Assembly: GCA_020637805.1 (NCBI GenBank)
Contig: JACKJU010000001.1
Span: forward strand, 62,001-126,000
DNA length: 64,000 bases
DNA from: Nitratireductor sp.
Lineage (GTDB): Bacteria; Pseudomonadota; Alphaproteobacteria; Rhizobiales; Rhizobiaceae
Reading direction: 5' to 3'
Part shown: piece after piece, positions 35,199 to 43,966 of the stretch
Position numbering within the stretch: position 1 is the first letter of the stretch
Layout of the letters: each line of letters begins with the position of its first letter
Position numbers and translations under genes: made by a program
The notes under the pieces: generated by a model
The model's database searches: none
What the model was told of the DNA's origin: nothing
What the model saw: only the letters and a program-made list of their open reading frames with translations

Positions 35199-35443
35199 CT
35201 TGTCGAATCCGGCCTCCTCTGTCACAACACGAGGAAACCACCTTTACCGTGACAACTCAATTGCTTCGCGAGAATAACGCGTGGATCGGTTGCCTGGGAT
35301 TGCGCCATTTTAAAACCTTATTTCCTGTGATACGGCAGAGCCGTGTTGTTCCTTGTCGAGACGGCCCGATATTTCTGCCTTCGCAGCATGGCGATGTCCA
35401 TCGGGATTGCGGGGCACGCCGGATCAGCGATCCTGAAATCCAG

Positions 35444-36247
35444 ATGAAAGGCGATGGCAGCAAAGGCATGGGGAACAAACCACCTATTGTCAGCGGTTTC
35501 GGGGATGATGAAGACCGGCAGTTCACGAATTCGGTGATCCGTCTTTCGCTTATCGCAATCGTTGTTTCGGCCATCATCTTTACGGTCTTTCCCGGACTCG
35601 ATCTCCTGGCGCATTCCCTTATCTGGCAGGATGGAAGGTTTGTCCTTGATGGCGATCCATTCTGGTCCGGGTTCAGGCAGTTCCTGCTCGATTTCACCAA
35701 ATTGTTCTACTTGGTCTGCGTGGTTGCCGTGGTCCTTGCGCTGAGGTCCAATCGCCGCGTGATGGGACTGGCATCGGATGCGTGGGGTTACATCCTGATC
35801 TGCAGTCTGCTCGGCCCTGGTCTCCTGGTGAACTTGATCCTGAAGGCCTTCATCCCGAGACCGAGGCCGCGCGAGGTGATCGATTTCGGCGGCTCGCTGG
35901 ATTTTGCTTCGATTCCCGGGTTCGGCGGCGCCTGCGACAGCAATTGTTCCTTCGTGAGCGGAGAGGTGGCTTCAACCGTCATGACGCTGGCGGCTCTTGC
36001 CTTCGTCGTGCCTTCAAGACGACCATTGATTGCATTTCTGGTATTGCCGGGATGGTTGATCGTGGGTGCGATGCGCATGGGGCAGGGCGGACACTTCCTG
36101 TCGGATGTGCTGTTCTCGGGACTGTTCATGATACTTCTTGCCGCGGTGGTTTTCCGGTACAGCTTCATTTCACCGCTTCCGCTGCCCAATAGCTGGAAGT
36201 CGCGGATGCAGGGCTGGTTCACGCCAAAGGGAAGCGCAGGCTCATGA
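35444..36247 (+). CDS. PAP2 family membrane phosphatase
   Basis: About 267 residues, six hydrophobic segments. The phosphatase motifs are present: KAFIPRPRPRE (KxxxxxxRP), CSFVSGEVAST (PSGH-type, here FVSGE, with Glu where His is usual) and RMGQGGHFLSDVLFSG (SRxxxxxHxxxD). Such enzymes remove phosphate from undecaprenyl-PP, phosphatidate or lipid A. Start is uncertain between ATG 35444 and 35468, neither with a strong ribosome site. The gene overlaps the LptF-like gene by four bases, so the two products probably act on the same lipid or its carrier. Confidence 0.82.
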   Translation: MKGDGSKGMGNKPPIVSGFGDDEDRQFTNSVIRLSLIAIVVSAIIFTVFPGLDLLAHSLIWQDGRFVLDGDPFWSGFRQFLLDFTKLFYLVCVVAVVLALRSNRRVMGLASDAWGYILICSLLGPGLLVNLILKAFIPRPRPREVIDFGGSLDFASIPGFGGACDSNCSFVSGEVASTVMTLAALAFVVPSRRPLIAFLVLPGWLIVGAMRMGQGGHFLSDVLFSGLFMILLAAVVFRYSFISPLPLPNSWKSRMQGWFTPKGSAGS

Positions 36248-37473
36248 AGCTGATCGAGCGCTACATATTCTCAAAGGCGGCCACGGGCTTCCTGCTCACG
36301 CTGCTCGCGCTTGGAGGGGTGGTCTGGATCATCCAGATTTTCCAGCAGATCGACTTGGCGGCAAGTTCCGGCCGTTCCCTAATCGCATATCTGCAGATCA
36401 CGGGTCTTGCCATTCCTGCACTGTTCTTCGCGGTCATACCGATCGCCCTGATGCTGTCGGTGGCCAGTACGGTCAACCAGCTCAACAACAATTCCGAGCT
36501 TGTGGTGCTTTCGGCTGCAGGCGCATCCAACCGGATAATCGCAAAGCCCTTCATCGTGCTCGCCTTGATTTGCACATTGTTCGTTGGTGCGGTGGCGCAC
36601 TTCATCATGCCGATATCGCTCAAGGAGATGAAAGGGCAGGCATCGCGCATGAAGGCGGACCTGCTTTCCCTGATCGTACGGGAAGGCGTATTTACAGCTA
36701 TCGAGAAGGGTATGGTCGTCCACGTGGCGCGGCGCAACGATGACGGCAGCCTTGGTGGCGTGTTGCTGTATGATTCGCGCGATCCAAAGGAAAGCTGGAT
36801 TTATTTCGCCAGGCGGGGCGTCGTAAGCCAGGCCAATGGACGGTCAGCCCTGCTGTTGCAGGATGGCGAAATCCAGCTGGACCAGTCGACGACCCAGCCG
36901 CCGACAACCGTGAAATTCCAGAACTACGTGATCGACCTCGACACGATGACGCCGGAAGAGACCGAGAAGAAGTACCGAAGGCCGATGGAGCGTACGACAC
37001 CGGCCTTGTTCAATATCGATCCGGAAGACAGCTATTACCGGCGCAAGCCGGATGAATTCGACATCCAGATCCATGTGCGGTTTTCGGAGATGCTTTGGCC
37101 GCTGGCAAACGTACTCGTTCTGCTGGCATTCGCGGGCCAGGCGCGTTCCAGCCGGCAGGGTGCCACCAATGCAATCTTCTGGGCTGCGGTGCTGCTTCTG
37201 ATCCTTCGCGGCATAGCATTCAGTGCCCAAAACTCCGCCAAGGGCGACCTGATCCAGCTTGTCTGGCTTTATGTCATTCCGGTCGCTGCCATCCTGGCGG
37301 CAAGCTATTACCTGTGGCGAAACCGCGTGGTGACCATGCCCGAGTGGCTGAGGCCGCATGCCGACAGGCTCGCCATCTACATGGAAAACGATTTCAACCG
37401 CAGGAAGGAAGCCTATATCGCGTGGCGCAGGCGAATAAGTCGCGAGGGGCTGTTCTCCCGGCGGGCGGGTTAG
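36244..37473 (+). CDS. LptF/LptG (YjgP/YjgQ) family permease
   Basis: A 409-residue membrane protein with the LptF/G layout. The N-terminus is MKLIERYIFSKAATGFLLTL with helices 1-3 to about residue 120, including the LSAAGASNRII coupling region. A periplasmic beta-jellyroll spans about 125-270, and three C-terminal helices follow with a basic tail. LptF and LptG move lipopolysaccharide from the inner membrane to the LptA bridge. In rhizobia these genes normally form an lptF-lptG pair near lptD; here one copy is coupled by ATGA to a PAP2 phosphatase gene. It may be the cell's LptF or a paralogue for another lipid. Confidence 0.87.
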   Translation: MKLIERYIFSKAATGFLLTLLALGGVVWIIQIFQQIDLAASSGRSLIAYLQITGLAIPALFFAVIPIALMLSVASTVNQLNNNSELVVLSAAGASNRIIAKPFIVLALICTLFVGAVAHFIMPISLKEMKGQASRMKADLLSLIVREGVFTAIEKGMVVHVARRNDDGSLGGVLLYDSRDPKESWIYFARRGVVSQANGRSALLLQDGEIQLDQSTTQPPTTVKFQNYVIDLDTMTPEETEKKYRRPMERTTPALFNIDPEDSYYRRKPDEFDIQIHVRFSEMLWPLANVLVLLAFAGQARSSRQGATNAIFWAAVLLLILRGIAFSAQNSAKGDLIQLVWLYVIPVAAILAASYYLWRNRVVTMPEWLRPHADRLAIYMENDFNRRKEAYIAWRRRISREGLFSRRAG

Positions 37474-37492
37474 GCAGGCGCGTCTTCTCGCG

Positions 37493-38404
37493 TCAATTCT
37501 TGCGGTTCAACATCGCGTTCTGAAGGATTTTCTGAACGTGCTCTCCGCCGTGGACAAAGCTGTCTGCTTCGCCGAAATCAAGAATCTTGTCGAAGTTTTC
37601 CGCGATGGCCTCCGCATTGCGCTCGCTGTCGTCAAGGTAGATGCCCTTGCTCTCGCGTATCTGCATGGCGGAATAGGTTCCGGCTCCGGCAAACAATACC
37701 GTCCGATTCGGCGCATCCTCGCCTGAAAGGAAAACCGCAGCCGGGGTGACGAATTGCGGATCGAGCGCGGCAAGCATTTCGGGCGCGAGGACATCTTCGG
37801 TCATGCGCGTGGCTGCAGTGGGTGCAAGGCAGTTGATACGGATATTGTTGCGCATTCCCTCGATGCAAAGCGTGTTCATGAGGCCCACCAGGCCCATCTT
37901 TGCAGCTCCGTAATTCGACTGTCCGAAGTTGCCGTAAACTCCTGAAGTCGACGTGGTCATGACAATGCGCCCGTAATTCTGCTCGCGCATGATGTTCCAG
38001 ACTGCCATCGAGCAATTAGCCGACCCGTTCAGGTGAACGTCAACGACCGGGCGCCACAGTGCGGGGTCCATCTTGGCGAAACTCTTGTCGCGAAGGATGC
38101 CGGCATTGTTGACAAGGACGTCGATACGGCCCCAGCGTTCCATGGCTTCCGCGGCCATCGCGGTGCACTGATCGAAGTCGGTTACATTGGCCGCATTGGC
38201 GATTGCCTCGCCCCCGGCATCGACGATCTCGGCTACCACAGCTTCGGCTGGCGACTGGGACGTGCCCGTGCCATCGCGTGCGCCGCCGAAGTCATTGACA
38301 ACGACCTTTGCGCCGCGCCGCGCGAACTCCAGGGCATGGCACCTGCCCAGCCCGTTGCCGGCGCCTGTCACGATTACCACGCGGTCCTGAAATCCGATCG
38401 TCAT
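37493..38404 (-). CDS. Short-chain dehydrogenase (3-hydroxyacyl-CoA dehydrogenase, HSD17B4-like)
   Basis: A 303-residue SDR. The NAD motif is VTGAGNGLGRCHALEFARRGAK (TGxxxGxG, residues 13-20), with NNAG near residue 103. The catalytic Ser, Tyr and Lys lie in TTSTSGVYGNFGQSNYGAAKMG. The insertion DFGGARDGTGTSQSPAEAVV after beta-2 is characteristic of the hydroxyacyl-CoA dehydrogenase domain of peroxisomal multifunctional enzyme 2. It is therefore probably an R-3-hydroxyacyl-CoA dehydrogenase in fatty acid or steroid side-chain oxidation. It is convergent with the LptF-like gene. Confidence 0.85.
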   Translation of the reverse strand: MTIGFQDRVVIVTGAGNGLGRCHALEFARRGAKVVVNDFGGARDGTGTSQSPAEAVVAEIVDAGGEAIANAANVTDFDQCTAMAAEAMERWGRIDVLVNNAGILRDKSFAKMDPALWRPVVDVHLNGSANCSMAVWNIMREQNYGRIVMTTSTSGVYGNFGQSNYGAAKMGLVGLMNTLCIEGMRNNIRINCLAPTAATRMTEDVLAPEMLAALDPQFVTPAAVFLSGEDAPNRTVLFAGAGTYSAMQIRESKGIYLDDSERNAEAIAENFDKILDFGEADSFVHGGEHVQKILQNAMLNRKN

Positions 38405-38552
38405 TGCATTTTCCGTTTCATCTGTTTTGTGAAGTGGCCAGTTACGGATGCAGGCATATCGTTTCAGGCGAAGCGGTCAAGCATGAAGGACGAATGCCTG
38501 AGTTACCTGTTCGTGCGATGTGGCTGTGTGGCCAGGCAGGGTCCACTGCCTG

Positions 38553-39917
38553 TCACTTGCCACGCGCCTGACTGCGGGTGGAGGGCTTGCGGGCGGGGGG
38601 CTCCGTGATTTCGACTGGAGTGCGCATGATGATTTCACGATGCGGGAAGGGTATGCCGATGTCCGCCTCCTTGAACGCATCCCACAGACCGATCAGGACC
38701 GTGCCGCGGATGTTCGTCAGACCGTTGCGCGGGTCGGATATCCAGAAGCGGAGAACGAAGTCGAGGGAGGAATCCCCGAAACCGACGAGCCAGCAGACCG
38801 GCGGTTTCACTTTCGATATCCGGTCGATGCCGCCGGCCACTTCCTTGGCTATGCGAATGACCTCGTGAGGATCGCTATCGTATGAAACGCCGAAGCTGAC
38901 ATCTATTCGAACGAGGTCGTCGGAGAAGGACCAGTTCACCACCTGGCGGGTAATGAAATCCTCGTTCGGTATGAGGTACTCCTTGCCGTCGCGGGTGATT
39001 ACCGAAACGAAACGCGCTCTCAGTTCGCGCACCCATCCGAAAGTGTCTTCAAGCGTGATCGTGTCACCGGGCTTGATCGATTTGTCGAGCAGGATGATGA
39101 CACCCGATATGAAGTTCGAGACAACCTTCTGAAGGCCGAAACCGAGACCAACGCCAACGGCACCGGAGAAGACGGTCAATGCTGTCAGGTCGAGGCCAAT
39201 TCCTGAAAGTGCTGCCGTAAGGGCGACAATGATCAGGATGATCTTGACGAACTTGCCGATCAGGACCTGCAGGGAGGGCGTGAGATCCTCCATGCGGTTG
39301 ATCCGGTTCTGGACGAAGTTGCCGGTGAAGTTGGCAATCCAGAGCAGTGAAACAATCAGCAGAATTCCCTGAATTACCTGGAGCATACTGAAACGGGTCT
39401 TGCCCATTCCGAAGCTCACGGAATCCAGTGTATCGGCAATCGGTGTGTAGAGATTGGTGATGTTGAGCGCGACGATCGTCCAGACGACAAGGGCGACCAT
39501 TCGCGAAATCGTGCGTGTGCGAATGACCCTCGAAAGGACGGCAATAACAAGCCAGGCTGTTGCCAGTTGAAGTGCAATGCTGATCAGGTAGGAACGGCTG
39601 GGCCAGGTCACGGATTGCATGACAAGCAGAACCAGGCCGATCACCGGAATGAAGAAGAGCCATTCGAGACGGCGCAGCAAGGCCGAAAGCATGCGCAACA
39701 GTCCGGGATTGCCCTTGATGTTGCGGACACGGGCTTCCGCTCTTGGCTCGGCATATTTGGCTGCAAACCAGGCAATGACAAAGCAGCCGACGATCAGCAG
39801 AAGCTGGTAGGCCGACCATGGCTGCATCAGATAGGACCAGAGACTATGCGCCTTGGTCAGGATCATCTGTCCGTATTCGTTCAAGTTACCTTTCCCGATT
39901 CCATCCGTTGCGAACAT
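38553..39917 (-). CDS. Mechanosensitive ion channel (MscS family)
   Basis: Up to 454 residues. Five or six hydrophobic segments precede the pore helix region VFSGAVGVGLGFGLQKVVSNFISG (near residue 268), which is the glycine/alanine-rich TM3 of MscS. The beta-domain motif IKPGDTITLEDTFGWV comes next, then a C-terminal alpha/beta domain and a basic tail. The start is uncertain: ATG 39917 is open, a TTG a few codons in (at about 39884) has AAAGG five bases ahead, and ATG 39866 is a third option. Osmotic safety-valve role by family. Confidence 0.9.
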   Translation of the reverse strand: MFATDGIGKGNLNEYGQMILTKAHSLWSYLMQPWSAYQLLLIVGCFVIAWFAAKYAEPRAEARVRNIKGNPGLLRMLSALLRRLEWLFFIPVIGLVLLVMQSVTWPSRSYLISIALQLATAWLVIAVLSRVIRTRTISRMVALVVWTIVALNITNLYTPIADTLDSVSFGMGKTRFSMLQVIQGILLIVSLLWIANFTGNFVQNRINRMEDLTPSLQVLIGKFVKIILIIVALTAALSGIGLDLTALTVFSGAVGVGLGFGLQKVVSNFISGVIILLDKSIKPGDTITLEDTFGWVRELRARFVSVITRDGKEYLIPNEDFITRQVVNWSFSDDLVRIDVSFGVSYDSDPHEVIRIAKEVAGGIDRISKVKPPVCWLVGFGDSSLDFVLRFWISDPRNGLTNIRGTVLIGLWDAFKEADIGIPFPHREIIMRTPVEITEPPARKPSTRSQARGK

Positions 39918-40339
39918 CGTGCGGTGCCGGAGGCGTGAAAGTCAATTAAAGATGCCAACCTGGATCCGGGTGAGGGCGGCATTGCTACCGGCCACCTGCA
40001 AGGTACAAAGACCGTTCCGGAGAACTTTTTTTGAACGCGAATGTTAAGCTGCATCCAGCTTTGTCTCGGGCGGTGAGCCGCAGAATCCTAACAGCCAAAG
40101 TAAACGGATTATTGCAAGAAATAACGAAAAAACCCGGCGCTCGCGGCGTGATTTCACTCAACCATTTGATGTAATTGAAAAATTCAATCAGATTGGAGTC
40201 CAATTATTTGTATAAAAATTTAATAAAAATAGTTCTGCATTTTACACGTAAATGTTAATGCATTGTATTGATTGCAAATAATTCAGACTGAAGGCATTTG
40301 TTGCTTCGAGAGTTCAACAACCAACACGAGGCAGGTAAA
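39918..40339. other. 422-base AT-rich intergenic region before the His/Gly-rich gene
   Basis: No gene is visible. Bases about 40120-40300 are markedly richer in A and T than anything around them (for example TTTGTATAAAAATTTAATAA near 40207-40226). A small inverted repeat ATTGAA-AAA-TTCAAT lies near 40172-40186. A promoter for the downstream gene is predicted at 40241-40269. AT-rich promoter regions of this kind are typical targets of MucR/Ros-type or other xenogeneic silencers in rhizobia, but I see no diagnostic site. Confidence 0.55.
40241..40269 (+). promoter_or_regulatory. Predicted sigma-70-type promoter of the His/Gly-rich gene
   Basis: TTTACA (40241-40246) and TGTATT (40264-40269) are separated by exactly 17 bases, which places transcription start near 40276 and gives a leader of about 64 bases. 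The match to TTGACA/TATAAT is 5/6 and 4/6. Confidence 0.45.
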
Positions 40340-40756
40340 ATGACTTTCTTCCTTTTCAACAAGTTTGCATGGGGTTCCAAGTGGGGCGGTCACGACCGCG
40401 GATACAATGATGACTGCGATACGGGCGGTTCGTATCATCATGGCGGCCACGAAGAAGGCGGACACGGTCTGATCGGCGGTCTGGTAGGTGGCATTGTTCA
40501 CGCCAAGCTGAGCCTGGTCGGCGGTCTGCTGGGTGGCCTTTTTGGCCACGGCGGTCACGGTCAGGAAGAAGAGTATTCCGAGCACCATTCCGGCGGTCAT
40601 GGCAATGGCGGCTATGGAAACGAACACGGCGGCTGGGAAGACTTCGGCCGTGGCGAAGAAGACTGTGGCGGAGTATCCATGTACGAAGAACCCGAGGAAG
40701 AAGACGCCGGCCATGATTGCGGCTTCAGCTTCCATTTCGAATTCTGCGGTCACTGA
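40340..40756 (+). CDS. His/Gly-rich acidic orphan protein with four cysteines
   Basis: A 138-residue protein that I do not recognise. It contains 15 histidines, many in GGH or HGG steps. A central hydrophobic glycine-zipper segment (GLIGGLVGGIVHAKLSLVGG onward, about residues 42-71) could insert in a membrane or oligomerise. Acidic blocks (EEEYSE, EEPEEEDAG) and four cysteines are in the N-terminal and C-terminal parts (DCD, DCGG, HDCGF, FCGH). Metal binding (Ni, Zn, Cu) is a reasonable guess from composition only. The ribosome site GAGGCAGG precedes ATG 40340. The gene stands alone between a predicted promoter and a strong terminator. There is no Sec signal peptide; the start is TFFLFNKFAWGSKWGG. 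Confidence 0.75.
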   Translation: MTFFLFNKFAWGSKWGGHDRGYNDDCDTGGSYHHGGHEEGGHGLIGGLVGGIVHAKLSLVGGLLGGLFGHGGHGQEEEYSEHHSGGHGNGGYGNEHGGWEDFGRGEEDCGGVSMYEEPEEEDAGHDCGFSFHFEFCGH

Positions 40757-40782
40757 CCTTAACGCCGCACAAGAGAATTCAG

Positions 40783-40808
40783 AGGCCCCGTATCAGCGGG
40801 GCCTTTTT
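40783..40808 (+). terminator. Rho-independent terminator after the His/Gly-rich gene
   Basis: A perfect 8-bp GC-rich stem, AGGCCCCG (40783-40790) with CGGGGCCT (40797-40804), has a six-base loop TATCAG and a run of T residues. It lies 26 bases past the stop. It is one of the clearest terminators in the window. Confidence 0.88.
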
Positions 40809-40819
40809 GCGTTTCTGAG

Positions 40820-41728
40820 TCAATTCGTCAGCGCGACAGCAATCTCAGAGGCTACTCGTGCGTTGTGCCGGATAAGCGCAATGTTGGTCGCAAGCGACCG
40901 GCCTTCGGTCAGTTCGACAATCCTGGCAAGAAGCCACGGAGTTACGTTCTTGCCGCTGATACCAGACGCCGAAGCCTCGTCAATTGCTGTACGAATGTAA
41001 CCCGCCATCTCTTCGCGCGGGATTTCGGCAGTCTTCGGAACGGGATTGCCGATCAGCATTCCTCCTTGTTGGCCGAGCCTCTGACGCATTTTCCAGAGGT
41101 TCGCGACAGCGTTGGCGGTGTCCAGGCGCAGCGGCGCCTTTTGCGTGCTTTCCCTGGACCAGAAAGCAGGAAACACGTTGGTTCCATAACCGATTACGGG
41201 CACACCACCGGTCTCAAGCACTTCCAGCGTTTTGGGAATGTCGAGGATTGCCTTGGCGCCGGCGCAAACCGTGATGACGCCAGTCAGCGACAACTCCGCG
41301 AGATCTGCGGAGATGTCGAATGTGGTTTCGGCCCCCTGATGGACGCCGCCAATTCCACCGGTGGCGAATACCTCGATTCCGGCAAGACTGGCGGCCATCA
41401 TGGTGGCAGCAACGGTGGTGGAGCCGGTCTTGCCTTCAGACAGGGCATAGGCCATGTCCGCGCGCGAGAGTTTCATCACCTTTTCCGCCTTTGCCAGCAT
41501 TTCAAGCTGTTCGCCGGTCAAGCCAATGTGGATATGACCATCGAAAACGGCGATTGTCGCAGGTGTGGCGCCTGCATCCGCAACATCGGTCTCGACAGCT
41601 TGTGCGGTTTCGAAGTTCTGCGGCCAGGGCATCCCGTGAGTGACAATGGTCGATTCAAGCGCCACAACGGGGCGACCTTGATCGAGTGCTGCCTTTACAG
41701 GACCGGAAAACCGGATCGGTGGGTTCAT
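40820..41728 (-). CDS. psuG: Pseudouridine-5'-phosphate glycosidase
   Basis: A 302-residue lyase-type enzyme that breaks the C-C glycosidic bond of pseudouridine 5'-phosphate to uracil and ribose 5-phosphate. Family blocks are VVALESTIVTHGMPWPQNFE near residue 23 (catalytic Glu), GKTGSTTVAATMMAA, FATGGIGGVHQGAE and CAGAKAILDIPKTLEVLETGG, with the catalytic lysine in CAGAKAILD. ATG 41728 lies one base after the psuK stop with GAGGGAAC as ribosome site. The reading frame continues upstream into psuK and was trimmed to this start. Confidence 0.95.
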   Translation of the reverse strand: MNPPIRFSGPVKAALDQGRPVVALESTIVTHGMPWPQNFETAQAVETDVADAGATPATIAVFDGHIHIGLTGEQLEMLAKAEKVMKLSRADMAYALSEGKTGSTTVAATMMAASLAGIEVFATGGIGGVHQGAETTFDISADLAELSLTGVITVCAGAKAILDIPKTLEVLETGGVPVIGYGTNVFPAFWSRESTQKAPLRLDTANAVANLWKMRQRLGQQGGMLIGNPVPKTAEIPREEMAGYIRTAIDEASASGISGKNVTPWLLARIVELTEGRSLATNIALIRHNARVASEIAVALTN

Positions 41729-41729
41729 G

Positions 41730-42689
41730 TCAGTTCCCTCGCTGCTTATGGGCCACGGATATGCCCGAAGAGGCCTCAAGCGTTTGCCAATTCAGGACAG
41801 GCGGTACAGTTTCGGCTACCTGAACCGTGAGTGAGGCTGCAACAATGCCGTAGGCAACCGCGTTCGCAAGGCTTTCGCCTTTCGAGAGGGAAGCCAGAAC
41901 CGTTCCGGCAAGGCAGTCGCCTGCGCCATTTACATTTACCAGGTGAGTGGGTGAAGGCACTCCCGAACAGCCGAATTCTCCGGCCTCCCACCAACGAACC
42001 GGATTGGCACCGTCGGTCATCACGGCCCCGGTAAGCCCCATTGCATGCAGGAGTGCTGCGAGTTCAGCTGTGTCGTTGCTCGAGCTGCCCGTGATCGCGC
42101 GCGCTTCTTCGCTGTTTAGGAAAAGAAGGTCGAGAAAGCCCAGTATAGGGATCAGTCGCCTGGACTTGGTCGCGGATATCGCTGCCGCCGCAAGCCTGGC
42201 ACCGTCGCTGTGACGAACGATGTGAAGCAGCACCTCTTCGGGAACGTTGGCGGTGAGAAGGATCAGGTCGCTCAGTCCAATGGCTGGCAGGAAATGTGTA
42301 TCTACCCAGCTGATATCGATCAGATCATTCTGCCGCAGGTCGGCAGCGCCGACTGTCAGCTCACCTTCCGGCGTGAACAGGCCGGCATAGATGCCCGTCG
42401 GATGCCGGCTCGATTCAATGAGTTCAGCCTCGATTTTCCGGCTGGAACAGGTCTGACGGAGCAACTCGCCATTTGCATCGGCTCCTACAGGGGCGACAAT
42501 GCGGACTGGCACATCAAGCGCGGCAATTGCAGATGCAATGTTCAGTCCGCCACCGCCAGCCATGAATGCAAATGTGGCCGGGTTCGAGGTCGCCATGATG
42601 GGGGTTGCGGCAAATGTTGCAATCATGTCCACATGTGCGCCTGCCAGAACGTGAACCTTTTCGAAGGCGAGGGGGGATGTCGCTTGCAT
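41730..42689 (-). CDS. psuK: PfkB-family kinase, probable pseudouridine kinase
   Basis: A 319-residue ribokinase-fold sugar/nucleoside kinase. Early it shows AFMAGGGGLNIASAIAALDV (substrate glycines), and late NVNGAGDCLAGTVLAS, the PfkB signature with the catalytic Asp (usual form DTTGAGDAF). Direct coupling to psuG, with one base between stop and start, makes pseudouridine the likely substrate: kinase first, then C-C bond cleavage. It starts 3 bases after the moeA stop, so it belongs to the moaC-moeA transcript. No pseudouridine transporter gene is nearby. Confidence 0.88.
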   Translation of the reverse strand: MQATSPLAFEKVHVLAGAHVDMIATFAATPIMATSNPATFAFMAGGGGLNIASAIAALDVPVRIVAPVGADANGELLRQTCSSRKIEAELIESSRHPTGIYAGLFTPEGELTVGAADLRQNDLIDISWVDTHFLPAIGLSDLILLTANVPEEVLLHIVRHSDGARLAAAAISATKSRRLIPILGFLDLLFLNSEEARAITGSSSNDTAELAALLHAMGLTGAVMTDGANPVRWWEAGEFGCSGVPSPTHLVNVNGAGDCLAGTVLASLSKGESLANAVAYGIVAASLTVQVAETVPPVLNWQTLEASSGISVAHKQRGN

Positions 42690-42692
42690 GTG

Positions 42693-43952
42693 TCAGATCG
42701 GGCGCAGCAACAGGACAGAAACGCTGTCTCCTGCGCCGGCTTCCGGCGCGAATGGCGGACGAACGATCAGGCAGTCCGATTTCTGAAGGGTTGCCAGCAT
42801 GGATGAATCCTGCACGCTGAAGGGCGCTACTTCCAGCGTTCCGTTTTCCAGGCGCCGCGCTGTGGCGCGCACATGGTCCTGGCGCTGGTCGTTAGCGGGC
42901 ATCGGGCCGCCAAGAACTGCGGGGATCGGGCGTGCCGCCTCTGCAGGATGCCCGCCCAGCACGCGGATCAGCGGGCGGACAAACAGGCTGCTGGCCACGA
43001 GACTGGAAACCGGGTTGCCCGGAAGCCCGAGCAGCCGGACCCGCTTTCCGCCAACATCACGCCATGCAAAGATCACGGGTTTTCCGGGACGCATGGCAAC
43101 CTTCACGAAGGAGAAGGTAAAGCCGAGTTCTTCCAGTACCGGTTTGACCAGATCGTGGTCGCCAACCGATGCCCCGCCGGATGTGACGATCAGGTCCGCG
43201 CCAGCGGCCATGGCCTTGTCCACTATCCGGGAAAGTGCCTCCCTTGTGTCCGGTGCAATTCCCAGATCCATGGCGTCTGCGCCAGCCTCACGCGCCAATG
43301 CCATCAGGGCCAACGAATTCGATGCGATGATCTGGCCCGGACGGAGCGCATTGCCCGGCAGCACAAGTTCGTCGCCGGTCGTGATCACGAAAACCTTGGG
43401 CCTCCGGTAGACGGTCAGCGAGGCGTGGTTCATGGATGCTGCAAGCGCAAGCGTGTGCGGAAGAAGCTGGCTGCCCCTCGGGATCAGAATGTCGCCTTCG
43501 CGAAAATCCAGTCCGGCCTTGCGAATGTTCCTTCCCGCTCCGGTTTCACTGGTGACCGTGACGGTGTCGTCCTTCGCCTCGGTGTTTTCCTGGATCACGA
43601 CGGTGTCTGCGCCATCCGGCACAGGTGCTCCGGTAAAGATGCGTACCGCCTGGCCGGGAGCGACCACGGACGAAAACGGATGCCCCGCGGCGCTTTGGCC
43701 AATGATCTGCAGGTTTGCCGGAAGTTCGGCGATGTCGGAGTGGCGGACGGCGTACCCATCCATGGCGGATGCATCGAACGGAGGCTGGGTGCGCAGCGAT
43801 GCCAGATCATCTGCCAGGACCCGGAACGCAGCCTCCGCAACCGGGACGCGCTCCGTTCCGCCGGGGCCGGCACCTTCAAGCACGATTTCAAGCGCCTGGC
43901 CGGCGGGAACCAGTCCGGGATGAAGTACGGAATCAGGGTCGTTATTGGCCAT
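42693..43952 (-). CDS. moeA: Molybdopterin molybdenumtransferase
   Basis: A 419-residue enzyme that inserts molybdate into adenylylated molybdopterin. PPFDASAMDGYAVR (residues about 56-69), VRIFTGAPVPDGADTVV and TSGGASVGDHDLVKP (the MoaB/Mog fold phosphate site) are the expected blocks, and the C-terminal domain IV starts near residue 340. ATG 43952 lies 14 bases after the moaC stop. A longer in-frame reading to 44249 overlaps moaC and is not credible. In several rhizobia lexA follows moeA; here psuK follows instead. Confidence 0.95.
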   Translation of the reverse strand: MANNDPDSVLHPGLVPAGQALEIVLEGAGPGGTERVPVAEAAFRVLADDLASLRTQPPFDASAMDGYAVRHSDIAELPANLQIIGQSAAGHPFSSVVAPGQAVRIFTGAPVPDGADTVVIQENTEAKDDTVTVTSETGAGRNIRKAGLDFREGDILIPRGSQLLPHTLALAASMNHASLTVYRRPKVFVITTGDELVLPGNALRPGQIIASNSLALMALAREAGADAMDLGIAPDTREALSRIVDKAMAAGADLIVTSGGASVGDHDLVKPVLEELGFTFSFVKVAMRPGKPVIFAWRDVGGKRVRLLGLPGNPVSSLVASSLFVRPLIRVLGGHPAEAARPIPAVLGGPMPANDQRQDHVRATARRLENGTLEVAPFSVQDSSMLATLQKSDCLIVRPPFAPEAGAGDSVSVLLLRPI

Positions 43953-43966
43953 CAGAAATTCAGCTA

